This document shows positions 24,421-32,694 of a stretch of DNA of 64,000 bases, in pieces. This stretch comes from Xanthobacteraceae bacterium (GTDB lineage: Bacteria; Pseudomonadota; Alphaproteobacteria; Rhizobiales; Xanthobacteraceae), in NCBI GenBank assembly GCA_024508855.1, contig JANINJ010000042.1, positions 186,001-250,000 of the forward strand, read 5' to 3'. Made by a program: the position numbers and the translations under genes. The number at the start of each line of letters is the position of its first letter. Within the stretch, counting starts at the first letter, position 1. Under the pieces are notes generated by a model. It was given only the letters and a program-made list of their open reading frames with translations, did no database searches and had not been told where the DNA came from.

Positions 24421-24439
24421 TTGCTTTTCCTTTCGTTGT

Positions 24440-25765
24440 TTATTCGGCGGCGACGCCGTAGCTTCCGGTCATCACCGTACGGACGGACTTCTCGAGAATG
24501 TCGAGCCCGGTCGAGAGCGTGTCGTCGTCGATGGTGAGAGGCGCGAGCACCTTGACGATTTCGTCGTGCGCGCCGCTGGTTTCGATGATGAGCCCGGCAT
24601 CAAAGCAGGCGCTGGTAATAGCTGCGGCGGTGTCACCCGAACCGACGTCGAGACCACGCATCATGCCGCGGCCGCGTGTCGAAAGGTCGAATTCGTCCGC
24701 CACTTCATTGAGACGGTTCGCCAGCAATTGCCCTTTGCGTTCGATGTCTTTCTCGAAGGCATCGTTCTGCCAGAAGTGCCGCAGCGCCGTCGTCGCAGTG
24801 ACAAAGGCGTGGTTGTTGCCCCGGAACGTGCCGTTGTGTTCGCCCGGCGACCACTGATCCAGTTCCGGACGGAACAGGGTCAGCGCGAAAGGCAGTCCCA
24901 TTCCGGAGAGCGATTTCGCCATGGTCACGATATCGGGCGTAAAGCCCATGCCCTCGAAGCTGAAGAACGTTCCAGTGCGTCCGCAACCGGCCTGAATGTC
25001 GTCGACGATCAGCAGCGCGCCGTGGCGCCTGGCGATGTCGGCGATGGTGCGCAACCATTCCGGCGACGCGGTGTTGAGGCCGCCTTCGCCCTGAACGGTT
25101 TCGACCAGAATCGCAGCTGGCGCGTCGAGCCCGCTGGAAGGGTCGGACAGCCGCTTCTCCAGCAGCGCGGCGGTGTCGACGTCCGCGCCGTGATAGCCAT
25201 CGTAAGGTTCGTGGCTGACATGGCTGAGCGGCACGCCCGCGCCGATACGCTTCGCGGCATTGCCGGTGCAGGCCAGCGCGCCCAGCGTCATGCCATGGAA
25301 GCCGTTCGTGAACGCGATCACCATTTCACGGCCGGTTACCTTGCGGGCCAGTTTGATTGCAGCCTCGACCGCGTTGGTGCCGGTCGGCCCGGTGAACATC
25401 GCGCGATAGTCCAGCCCGCGCGGTTTCAGAATCAGTGACTCGAACGTCTCGAGGAATTCCGCCTTGGCGTCGGTATGCAGATCGAGCCCGTGCGCGATGC
25501 CGCTCGCCGAGATGTAGTCGATCAGCGCGCTCTTCAGCGCCGGATGATTATGGCCGTAGTTGAGGGTCGAGCAGCCTGACAGGAAGTCGAGATAGCGGCC
25601 GCCCTGATTGTCGTACATCCAGACGCCGTCGGCCTTGTTGAACTGGCGCGGCATGGTGCGCGCGTAGCTGCGCACCTCGGATTCGCGGCGCTCGTAGATT
25701 GAACGGTCGGGAACACGGAAGGTCGGTTTGGGCCGTGTCTGGCGAGCAATGGTGGTTGTGGTCAT
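24440..25765 (-). CDS. ectB: EctB from its internal start (alternative to the fusion)
   Basis: Within the fused frame, ATG 25765 begins [20 protein letters not shown], the ordinary EctB N-terminus, and AGGAGACC lies about 10 bases upstream. The 441-residue product has the usual EctB length and all aminotransferase motifs, including the PLP Lys in MAKSLSG. In other organisms ectB is a separate gene. I expect this start to be used, but whether ribosomes also deliver the EctA-EctB fusion cannot be told from sequence. Confidence 0.7.
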   Translation of the reverse strand: MTTTTIARQTRPKPTFRVPDRSIYERRESEVRSYARTMPRQFNKADGVWMYDNQGGRYLDFLSGCSTLNYGHNHPALKSALIDYISASGIAHGLDLHTDAKAEFLETFESLILKPRGLDYRAMFTGPTGTNAVEAAIKLARKVTGREMVIAFTNGFHGMTLGALACTGNAAKRIGAGVPLSHVSHEPYDGYHGADVDTAALLEKRLSDPSSGLDAPAAILVETVQGEGGLNTASPEWLRTIADIARRHGALLIVDDIQAGCGRTGTFFSFEGMGFTPDIVTMAKSLSGMGLPFALTLFRPELDQWSPGEHNGTFRGNNHAFVTATTALRHFWQNDAFEKDIERKGQLLANRLNEVADEFDLSTRGRGMMRGLDVGSGDTAAAITSACFDAGLIIETSGAHDEIVKVLAPLTIDDDTLSTGLDILEKSVRTVMTGSYGVAAE

Positions 25766-26368
25766 CTCGTCAGGTCTCCTGATTTTGATTCCGGAAGTGT
25801 CGACTTGGAGTGTCGATTTGGAGTGTCGATTTGGCAGCGGACCGATGCGGGCCAGCCATTCGGTGGCATGCGCGCCACCGAAATGCGTATCGTGTTCGAA
25901 CATCACGCTTCTCATCAACGGCGCGCTCCATGCACGGGCGAGGCCATTGAATAATGCCCACGAAGGAACGTTGTCGTCCGTCACGGTCGTGATGAGATGC
26001 GTGACGCCTTCAGCAGAAGGGCGGCCCAGCAGTGCCTTGATCATGCGTTGAGCAAGGCGCTTGCCGCGGGCCGCCTTGGCGACCGCGACCTGCCAGACGA
26101 AGAAGCTGTCCGGTTCCGTCGGCGGCCGATAGCCTGAAACCCACCCGACGATTTGTCCGTCGCATTCGGCAACAATGCAGGAGTCTGCAAAGTGCGTGCA
26201 CTGCAGAAGGTTGCAATAGGCGGAATTGGCATCCAGCGGCGCGCACGCTGCGATCAAGCGCGTGATTGCAGGGCCATCTGCAGCCATCGGCTTTCTCAAC
26301 CGAAACAGTTCGCTCGAGTCTGGGCCGATGCCGGAGGTCCGCGTCGGGGATTCCCTGGAACCGGCCAT
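24440..26368 (-). CDS. ectA-ectB: EctA-EctB fused open reading frame (diaminobutyrate acetyltransferase + aminotransferase)
   Basis: A single 642-codon frame contains two normally separate ectoine enzymes. Residues 1-185 are the GNAT-type acetyltransferase Ect[41 protein letters not shown], then [20 protein letters not shown], which binds acetyl-CoA. Residues 202-642 are the PLP aminotransferase Ect[86 protein letters not shown] with the PLP Lys, and [14 protein letters not shown]. EctB makes 2,4-diaminobutyrate from aspartate semialdehyde and EctA acetylates it. The linker (about residues 182-201) is encoded by a 13-bp tandem repeat. Removing one unit would put a TGA across the ectB ATG. A normal ectB start with its own ribosome binding site remains, so separate EctB may still be made. 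Confidence 0.8.
   Translation of the reverse strand: MAGSRESPTRTSGIGPDSSELFRLRKPMAADGPAITRLIAACAPLDANSAYCNLLQCTHFADSCIVAECDGQIVGWVSGYRPPTEPDSFFVWQVAVAKAARGKRLAQRMIKALLGRPSAEGVTHLITTVTDDNVPSWALFNGLARAWSAPLMRSVMFEHDTHFGGAHATEWLARIGPLPNRHSKSTLQVDTSGIKIRRPDEMTTTTIARQTRPKPTFRVPDRSIYERRESEVRSYARTMPRQFNKADGVWMYDNQGGRYLDFLSGCSTLNYGHNHPALKSALIDYISASGIAHGLDLHTDAKAEFLETFESLILKPRGLDYRAMFTGPTGTNAVEAAIKLARKVTGREMVIAFTNGFHGMTLGALACTGNAAKRIGAGVPLSHVSHEPYDGYHGADVDTAALLEKRLSDPSSGLDAPAAILVETVQGEGGLNTASPEWLRTIADIARRHGALLIVDDIQAGCGRTGTFFSFEGMGFTPDIVTMAKSLSGMGLPFALTLFRPELDQWSPGEHNGTFRGNNHAFVTATTALRHFWQNDAFEKDIERKGQLLANRLNEVADEFDLSTRGRGMMRGLDVGSGDTAAAITSACFDAGLIIETSGAHDEIVKVLAPLTIDDDTLSTGLDILEKSVRTVMTGSYGVAAE
25797..25836. 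repeat. Three-unit 13-bp tandem repeat at the ectA/ectB junction
   Basis: On the plus strand the units read GTCGACTTGGAGT, GTCGATTTGGAGT and GTCGATTTGGCAG; on the coding strand two are identical (AAATCGACACTCC). The unit length is not a multiple of three, so a change in copy number shifts the reading frame from ectA into ectB. This is a plausible slippage site. Confidence 0.9.
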
Positions 26369-26378
26369 CTGCTGCCTT

Positions 26379-26420
26379 TTAATTGCTTCGATTTCCGAAT
26401 TAATTGCTTCATTCTCCGAA
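26379..26420. promoter_or_regulatory. Two 21-bp direct repeats in the ectA upstream region
   Basis: TTAATTGCTTCGATTTCCGAA (26379-26399, quoted here for its key word TTAATTGCTTC) is followed at once by a second copy at 26400-26420 differing at three or four positions, and TTAA begins a third. The repeats are 10-50 bases upstream of the ectA ATG and within the ectA-ectR divergent region, so they are candidate binding sites for EctR or an osmotic activator. Confidence 0.5.
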
Positions 26421-26590
26421 TTAAATAGACCCTACCTTACGAACCAATGGAAGGCAATGCAGCGATTTATGGCGTGAATCGCACGATTCAACCCTGAAAA
26501 ATGATTCGATCTCCAAATGAAAATTGAAGGTTTGGAGCCGGGATCGAGTGCGATTAGTTTCGGCGCGGCCCTCGCTTTAAGAAACGACCG

Positions 26591-27079
26591 ATGAAATCAG
26601 AAATCGCCTCGCTTACGCTGCGCGCCCTGCGACGGGTGCTGCGCGCAACCGAAATTGGTAGCCGCCAATTGGCCGTTGCGACGGGCCTGACGACATCGCA
26701 ATGGCTGGTGTTGCGGGAGATTGACGCGCGGGAGAGAACCACGCCTGGTGTCGTTGCGCAGGCGCTGCAGTTCAGTCAGGCAACGATCACGACGATTGTC
26801 GATCGGCTGGTCGCGCTCGATCTCGTGCAGCGCAAGCGTAACGCAAACGATAAGCGCCAGTTTCTTTTGACAGCAACGCCGGCGGGCAAGAATGTGGTGG
26901 CCAATGCGCCAGATCTGCTTCATCTGACATTCACGGATCGCTTCATCCGGTTACCGCAATGGGAGCAGGCCATGATTCTCGCCGCCGTCGAGCGGCTGGC
27001 CATGCTGATGGATGCGGAGAATATCGATGCGGCGCCATTGTTAGACAGCGGCGCCATCGATCGTTCGCAACCCAAATAA
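26591..27079 (+). CDS. ectR: MarR-family regulator EctR of ectoine synthesis
   Basis: The 162-residue product is a winged-helix MarR protein: helices RALRRVLRATEIGSRQLAVA, the recognition region TTSQWLVLREI and ALQFSQATITTIVDRLVALD, then the wing VQRKRNANDKRQFLLTATPA. It is transcribed divergently from ectA-ectB-ectC-ectD, as EctR regulators usually are, and is expected to repress or tune that operon and perhaps itself. The 222-base shared upstream region carries the 21-bp direct repeats. Osmotic control of EctR elsewhere is known; here it is inferred from position. Confidence 0.85.
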   Translation: MKSEIASLTLRALRRVLRATEIGSRQLAVATGLTTSQWLVLREIDARERTTPGVVAQALQFSQATITTIVDRLVALDLVQRKRNANDKRQFLLTATPAGKNVVANAPDLLHLTFTDRFIRLPQWEQAMILAAVERLAMLMDAENIDAAPLLDSGAIDRSQPK

Positions 27080-27445
27080 ACCGCCGGCGGCAGCTGGGTT
27101 GGCATGCGACCCTTAAAAATTCGCCCACGAAACGTATGCTGTGGGCAAGCACTTTTACCGACATCGAGATTTACTTGATCGACGCCTTCACGAAGTTTGC
27201 GAACTAACGGCTCGCCTGGAACACTTCCCATCGCGCGTCCGGCGGCTGAGTTCTTGTTGCCCATTCCTTTCCTTCCGTGCGCCAGAGCACACTATGGTCG
27301 CCGTAGTGCCCCATTCGCTGGTCAATCTGTAGCACCGCTTCTGTGGCAGTTCCTTGCCGCAACTTGTGCAGGTTGAGGATGTGCTCAAGCAAGATCTGAA
27401 ATCGCCGAATAATTATTGGTTCCTCATCGAGAACGGAGCTCTCTT
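27080..27445. other. Intergenic region upstream of the first NRPS gene
   Basis: About 365 bases without a supported gene. A minus-strand frame across it reads as a plausible but unrecognised 92-residue protein, with no start signal and overlapping the NRPS start, so I reject it. The promoter of the NRPS gene must lie here; AT-rich GAATAATTATTGG at about 27408-27420 is a possible -10 area. Confidence 0.3.
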
Positions 27446-30400
27446 TTGCAGGACTTAGTAGCCTCTGCCCAGCAACGTGCATTCTGGTTGACGAATGAAA
27501 TCGATCCGGGAACGCCGGTATTCAATCTGTTGCGAGTGCTACGGCTTCAAGGGACGTTGCACAAGCATAGTCTCGCACGCGCCTTTGATGATCTTATCGT
27601 GCGGCACGAAGTCTTGCGGACGGGTCTTGTCGAGCGAAATGGGGTGATTCTGCAGCATGTGCATGACGAAATTTCGTTCGTCATTGAAGAGCAGGATTTC
27701 AGCTCACTTTCTGAATCCGACCGCCGAATGCAGATGGACACGCTGGTGGCGCGAATGTGTCAGACGGCCTTTGATCTTGCCGTTCCGCCACACTTAAGAG
27801 TTGCGCTTGTGCGGGTATCGGAAGAAGAGCACCTGCTCATGATTGTATTTCATCACGCCATCATTGACGGGTCATCGATGGGGACCTTTTTCGATGAACT
27901 CGCCAGTCTCTATGATGCCAAACGAAGCAACAAGCCGGCTCGATTGCCCGAACTTGCGTTTCAATATGGTGATTTCGCCGAACGGCAAGAACGGCTGTAT
28001 GCACGAGCGGCGTACGAGCAGGACGTCGCGTTCTGGCGGAAAGCGCTTGCTGATGCGCCGCCTGTCCTTGCATTGCCGACGGTTCGGCCGCGTTCCGCCA
28101 AACGGGGCCACCACGGCAAACGTCTTGTGTTCGATATAGATGAACGGCTCACTGAGGCACTGCGGGCAGTATGCTCCCGCCATGGTGCGACTCTTTTCAT
28201 GGGTCTTCTATCGGCGTTCCAGATTCTTCTGCAACGTTGGGCCGATACAGACGATGTCGTGGTCGGTACGCCAGTATCCGGAAGTCGTGACGAGGATTTT
28301 TCGCATCTCATCGGTTGCTTTGTGAACACCTTGGCGCTGCGCGGGGATCTCTCAGGCGACCCTTCATTTGCTACGATGCTGGCCCGCAATCGATCGGTTT
28401 TGCTTGACGCTTTTGAGCACCAGCATGTTCCGTTCGAACGGGTTGTGGCGGATATGGGTAGTCCGCGAACCCGCGACCATTCCCCAATTTTTCAGGTCAT
28501 GTTCGTGCTTCAGAATTTCCGGCATCAAGTGCCGGAGCTGGCCGGCCTCCAGGTTCAGGACGTGGATACCGACCCTGGTGTGTCGAAACTGGATCTCACG
28601 CTCGAAATCATCGAGGGGGAGGGACTGGCATGTTCGTTCGAATATGACAACGAACTCTTCGATCCATCGATGATGGCGGGAATGGCCGATCAATTCGCGC
28701 ACATCTTGAAGGCTGTCGTCGATAAACCGGAGCGAGCTATTCGCAGCATCAGATTGCTCGGTAAGCACGAGTGGCAACGTACGGTGTTCGAGTGGAATTC
28801 CACGGCACGCGAATATCCGCGACATGCACCGGCACAGCTCTTTGCCGCGATCGCCGCCAAACAGCCGAATGATGTCGCGCTCATTTCTGATAATCAGCAA
28901 ATCAGCTTCGGCGAGCTTGCTCGGCGTGCAGGGCAGGTTGCAACGGCTTTGCGTGGTCATACGGCAGAGCCGGTCGGCGTCTTTTTGCCGCGCTCAGTCG
29001 ATGCATTTGCGGCGGTATTAGGCTGCCTGATCGCCGGCATACCGTGGGTTCCTCTTGATACGGCGCAACCGGATAAACGTCTCGCACAACTCGTCGAGTT
29101 GGCCGGTTGCCGCACCGTGCTCACCCTTCGCGCCTTGTCCAGTCGTTTGCCCGCCGGGCTCTCAGCGATTGTGATGGATCGGGATGAACCGCTTTGGAGC
29201 AATCCGGTCGAGATGACCGATGCGGCAGCGAACGCCGATCTCGCTTATGTCCTCTTCACGTCCGGTTCGACCGGGGTACCGAAAGGCGTCATGGGCGCGA
29301 CCGGCGCCCTGATGAACCGTATCGACTGGATGCACGAGGTTTATCCATTTGTCCGCGGAGAGGTGACCTGCTGCAAGACATCGATTGGCTTCGTTGACTC
29401 TGTATGGGAAATGCTGGGACCGTTGCTGGCTGGGGTGCCGACGGTGATCATTCCGGATGAGGACCTTCTTGATCCGGAAAGATTTATCGCTTTGCTTGAA
29501 CAGCACGGCGTCACCAGAATTGTGCTGGTGCCGACGTTGTTGCGTGTGCTGCTCGATCACGCACCCGATCTGGGAAGACGCCTGCCGACGCTCAAGATGT
29601 GGTCGGTGAGCGGCGAAGTTCTCACTTCTGATCTTGTGAGGCGTTTCAAGCTGGCATGCCCCGGCCGAAAACTGATCAACCTCTACGGATCGTCCGAGGT
29701 GGCTGCCGACGTTCTTGTTCATGAAATTCAGGATGCGGACACCGAAGGGCCTGTACCGATTGGCAAACCGATTGCTAATACGCAGGTCTACGTTCTCGAC
29801 CGCATGGGTCAGCCTGCCCCGGTGGGCATGCCCGGCGTGATCCATGCAGGCGGCGCTTGCCTGGCACTTGGCTATTGGGACAAGCCTGATCTGACTGCCG
29901 AGCGCTTCAGGAGCAATCCGATCGCTGGCGCGCCTTCATCGATACTGTTCAATACTGGCGACCGCGGGGTTTGCCGGGCGGATGGCACGATTCTTTATCT
30001 TGGCCGCAATGATAATCAGGTGAAGTTGCGGGGGGTCAGGCTAGAGCTAGATGAGGTTCTGGGTGCGCTCCGCAGCCACGCCACGGTGAAGGACGCCGCC
30101 GCGATGATTGTAGGCGATGCGGACCAACAACGGCTCGTCGCATTCGTCGTCGGCCAGCAGAAACAGAAGACTCCTGTACCAGGCGAATTGCGTGCATTTC
30201 TTCAGGAGCGTTTGCCGTCGGCCGCAGTGCCGGCCAAGCTGTTTGTGGTTGAAGCGCTTCCGCTCTTGCCAAGTGGCAAGATCGACCAGATGGCTCTTAA
30301 ATCGCTGGCCGATGCGCCCACGCACCATGAGGTTGAACCGAGCGTGATGCCGGTTAATGCCGACGTGGCAGAGATTTGGCGGACCGTACTGCGTGAGGAG

Positions 30401-30709
30401 GAAATTAGCGCAACTGACGATTTCTTTGATCTCGGGGGCAATTCACTGCTTGCCATGCAAGTCATCGTGCGTGTACGGCGCCGGTTCAGCATCGACATCC
30501 CAATCCGGGCGTTGTTCGACAACCCAACGCTGGCAGGTTTCTCGAATGCCGTAAAAGACGCTCCTCCGGTCGACGATGAGGAGCTGACGGAGATCAAGCC
30601 CCGAGCGCGCTCAAGAACGGGACTGAATGACCTGCGAAATCGTCTTGCCAGATTGCCGCCAGAAGAACTCGATGCGCTTATACGAAGCGTCAAGCAAGGC
30701 GTGAGCTGA
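27446..30709 (+). CDS. Nonribosomal peptide synthetase, C-A-T, predicted beta-alanine-activating
   Basis: The 1087-residue protein has three domains. A condensation domain (about residues 5-430) carries the active motif HHAIIDGSS and a DFSHLIGCFVNTLALR latch region. An adenylation domain (about 455-970) has A3 YVLFTSGSTGVPKG, A5 LYGSSE, A7 FNTGDRG, A8 GRNDNQVKLRGVRLE and A10 LPSGKIDQ. A carrier domain has DDFFDLGGNSLLAMQ with the phosphopantetheine Ser. Reading the substrate pocket against GrsA gives Val235, Asp236, Trp239, Ser301, Leu322, Ala330, Asp331 and Lys517, which closely follows the published beta-alanine code (VDW..SLADK); loss of Asp235 argues against an alpha-amino acid. panD is in the same cluster. 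TTG 27446 is chosen because GGAG lies seven bases upstream. There is no TE or E domain, so the chain is passed on. Confidence 0.85.
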   Translation: MQDLVASAQQRAFWLTNEIDPGTPVFNLLRVLRLQGTLHKHSLARAFDDLIVRHEVLRTGLVERNGVILQHVHDEISFVIEEQDFSSLSESDRRMQMDTLVARMCQTAFDLAVPPHLRVALVRVSEEEHLLMIVFHHAIIDGSSMGTFFDELASLYDAKRSNKPARLPELAFQYGDFAERQERLYARAAYEQDVAFWRKALADAPPVLALPTVRPRSAKRGHHGKRLVFDIDERLTEALRAVCSRHGATLFMGLLSAFQILLQRWADTDDVVVGTPVSGSRDEDFSHLIGCFVNTLALRGDLSGDPSFATMLARNRSVLLDAFEHQHVPFERVVADMGSPRTRDHSPIFQVMFVLQNFRHQVPELAGLQVQDVDTDPGVSKLDLTLEIIEGEGLACSFEYDNELFDPSMMAGMADQFAHILKAVVDKPERAIRSIRLLGKHEWQRTVFEWNSTAREYPRHAPAQLFAAIAAKQPNDVALISDNQQISFGELARRAGQVATALRGHTAEPVGVFLPRSVDAFAAVLGCLIAGIPWVPLDTAQPDKRLAQLVELAGCRTVLTLRALSSRLPAGLSAIVMDRDEPLWSNPVEMTDAAANADLAYVLFTSGSTGVPKGVMGATGALMNRIDWMHEVYPFVRGEVTCCKTSIGFVDSVWEMLGPLLAGVPTVIIPDEDLLDPERFIALLEQHGVTRIVLVPTLLRVLLDHAPDLGRRLPTLKMWSVSGEVLTSDLVRRFKLACPGRKLINLYGSSEVAADVLVHEIQDADTEGPVPIGKPIANTQVYVLDRMGQPAPVGMPGVIHAGGACLALGYWDKPDLTAERFRSNPIAGAPSSILFNTGDRGVCRADGTILYLGRNDNQVKLRGVRLELDEVLGALRSHATVKDAAAMIVGDADQQRLVAFVVGQQKQKTPVPGELRAFLQERLPSAAVPAKLFVVEALPLLPSGKIDQMALKSLADAPTHHEVEPSVMPVNADVAEIWRTVLREEEISATDDFFDLGGNSLLAMQVIVRVRRRFSIDIPIRALFDNPTLAGFSNAVKDAPPVDDEELTEIKPRARSRTGLNDLRNRLARLPPEELDALIRSVKQGVS

Positions 30710-30715
30710 GACGAT

Positions 30716-31855
30716 TCAGTTTTCGTCCCGTTCCAGCCTGGCACTGTGCGTCATGTAGAAATCGCCTTGCACGATAAGGCCGGGATCTACTCGGAATGGT
30801 GCTGCGCGTATGCGCTTGGCCAGAACGCGCCCGGATACGGTCGTGATCGCGAGATCGATTGTGTATAGCCCCCGCTGGATAGCGAGGATGGGACAATCGA
30901 AAACGACATGTCCTCGTCCTGGGGCGAGCGCCGCAGGGGGCGATACCAGTTCGGTGCAGATATAGCCGCTAGGCCAGATGAAGCTGACGGTGAATACGAC
31001 GTCGTCAATGGAAACGTCGGAATCATAGCTGACGCGAACGGTCAGCGAGGCCCCTGTTCTCGGTTGAGTGCCGTCATGACCGACGAAGCTGACACCATGC
31101 AGGGTGATGCCGCTGCCCTCGAAATTCAAGTTTGAATTTGGAATCCGCTTGGTCGCACTGACTTGATATTTCTCGATCATGTCGCGTGGACTGCCTTCGC
31201 CTGCCATCTCACCTGACGTGAGCAGGAGGACCCGGTCGCAGAGCCGCTCCACCGCCGCGAGATCGTGCGAAACAAGAAGGATCGTGCGCCCCGAGCGCCG
31301 GATCTCTTCGATGCGATCGATGCAGCGGGCCTGAAAGGTCAGATCGCCAACAGCTAGAACTTCGTCGAGCAGCAGGATGTCTGCGTCAAGCTGCGAGGCA
31401 ATTGCGAAGCCCAGCCTGACGAACATTCCTGACGAATAGGTCTTGACCGGAGCATCGATAAAGTCGGCGAGCCCTGAGAATTCCAGGATGTGGTCGAAAC
31501 GTTCATGCACCTCGGTGACCGGCACTCCGAAGATCGCCGCGTTCAAGAAAACATTCTCACGGCCGCTGAGCTCGGGGTGGAAGCCAGCTCCGACCTCCAC
31601 GAGCGACATGAGTCGGCCGGTGATGGTAATATCTCCGCTGTCAGGCGAAGTGATGCGGGCGAGCAGTTTGATCAACGTCGTTTTGCCAGACCCGTTCGGC
31701 CCGACAATGCCGAGCGCTTCGCCGCGCTGAACGTCGAAGCTGATCTCCTTCAGGGCTCGAATGCGTTCTGCCCGTCGGAACAGGCTGCGCCTGCCGTCGC
31801 GGTGAGCACGATAGGACTTGGACACGTTGCGGACAGCGATATCGACAGCGGCCAT
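30716..31855 (-). CDS. ABC transporter ATP-binding protein, Wzt/TagH type with C-terminal domain
   Basis: The 379-residue product has an ATPase domain (about 1-245): Walker A GIVGPNGSGKTTLIKLL, the polysaccharide-exporter motif LMSLVEVGAGFHPELSGREN, signature YSSGMFVRLGFAIA and Walker B ILLLDEVLAVGD. A further domain (about 260-379) is a beta sandwich of the kind that binds the exported glycan end in Wzt (GITLHGVSFVGHDGTQPRTG, LTVRVSYDSD). With the adjacent Wzm-like permease it forms an exporter across the inner membrane. The cluster has no glycosyltransferases, so the cargo may be the NRPS product itself or a conjugate. ATG 31855 starts the ATPase; the frame extends upstream inside the permease gene. 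Confidence 0.88.
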   Translation of the reverse strand: MAAVDIAVRNVSKSYRAHRDGRRSLFRRAERIRALKEISFDVQRGEALGIVGPNGSGKTTLIKLLARITSPDSGDITITGRLMSLVEVGAGFHPELSGRENVFLNAAIFGVPVTEVHERFDHILEFSGLADFIDAPVKTYSSGMFVRLGFAIASQLDADILLLDEVLAVGDLTFQARCIDRIEEIRRSGRTILLVSHDLAAVERLCDRVLLLTSGEMAGEGSPRDMIEKYQVSATKRIPNSNLNFEGSGITLHGVSFVGHDGTQPRTGASLTVRVSYDSDVSIDDVVFTVSFIWPSGYICTELVSPPAALAPGRGHVVFDCPILAIQRGLYTIDLAITTVSGRVLAKRIRAAPFRVDPGLIVQGDFYMTHSARLERDEN

Positions 31856-31857
31856 AG

Positions 31858-32694
31858 CTAAATTTCGTCGACCATGTTCGGCTCGGCCGTCTTGAATGTG
31901 AAATATGCGATGCCGAACAGGATCAATCCAACGACGGCAGTGTAAACGAGCTGTTCGGCGCTGATATTTTGCTTGCCGATCAGTGCGCCCCGGAATGCCT
32001 CGACCAGAAGAGCCAGAGGATTGAACTCGTAGATCGTCTGCCACTGCGCGGGAACGGCAGTCAAAGGATACAGCACGGGTGTCGTGAATAGCATTCCCTG
32101 CAGTAGCAGGGGCAGCCCGATCGCGATGTCGCGAAATCCAATTTGCGCAATCGAGAGCATCAACGAAAGAGCCGCTGCGTAGATAACCAGGATCAGGGAA
32201 ATGGGCAGTAGCTGGATTACAGTCGCCGGAATGCTGTGCCCGCTATAGACGAGAGCCGCCATCGTCAGCGCGGTTGCGATAACAAGGTCGGCAAGTGCGG
32301 CGAAGACGTAGGACAGCGGTACGATCTCGCGGGGGAAGTACACCTTGGCGATAAGTGCTCGGCTGCTCAGCACTCCCGCAGCCGCCGTACTCAGCGAGGT
32401 TGCGAAGAATGTCCATGGTGAGAGGCTCGCGAGAATGAAAAGCGGATAGGGGACGTCCGAGTTCGAACGGCCTCCGATCGCAGAACCGACCACGGTCAGA
32501 AATCCAAGGAATGCGAGAGGCTGCAGGATCGCCCAGGTCCAGCCAAGCCAACTGTTCTGATAGCGGACCCGCAGACGGTTGAGCGTCATGTATCCAAGCA
32601 GCTCACGATAGGCCACAAGTTCGCGGAGCCCGCCGGATACACGACTCAGGGCGGGCACTGTGCTCCGAATGACGGTGACAGTTCGCTCAGACAA
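31858..32694 (-). CDS. ABC-2 type permease, Wzm/TagG type
   Basis: The product (278 residues from the preferred start) has about six membrane spans. The conserved N-terminal amphipathic part, LRELVAYRELLGYMTLNRLR, is followed by VRYQNSWLGWTWAILQPLAF, typical of the O-antigen/teichoic-acid exporter permeases. TTG 32694 is chosen because AGGA lies 9 bases upstream and it overlaps the end of the upstream NRPS gene; an ATG at 32739 would overlap more and lacks a ribosome binding site. The partner ATPase begins three bases downstream. Tight packing with the NRPS genes implies export of their product. Confidence 0.85.
   Translation of the reverse strand: MSERTVTVIRSTVPALSRVSGGLRELVAYRELLGYMTLNRLRVRYQNSWLGWTWAILQPLAFLGFLTVVGSAIGGRSNSDVPYPLFILASLSPWTFFATSLSTAAAGVLSSRALIAKVYFPREIVPLSYVFAALADLVIATALTMAALVYSGHSIPATVIQLLPISLILVIYAAALSLMLSIAQIGFRDIAIGLPLLLQGMLFTTPVLYPLTAVPAQWQTIYEFNPLALLVEAFRGALIGKQNISAEQLVYTAVVGLILFGIAYFTFKTAEPNMVDEI

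Noticed and set aside
27204-27482. A 92-codon minus-strand frame overlapping the first NRPS start
   Set aside because: Reads like a possible protein but has no recognisable family, no start signal and overlaps the NRPS N-terminus; left unannotated.
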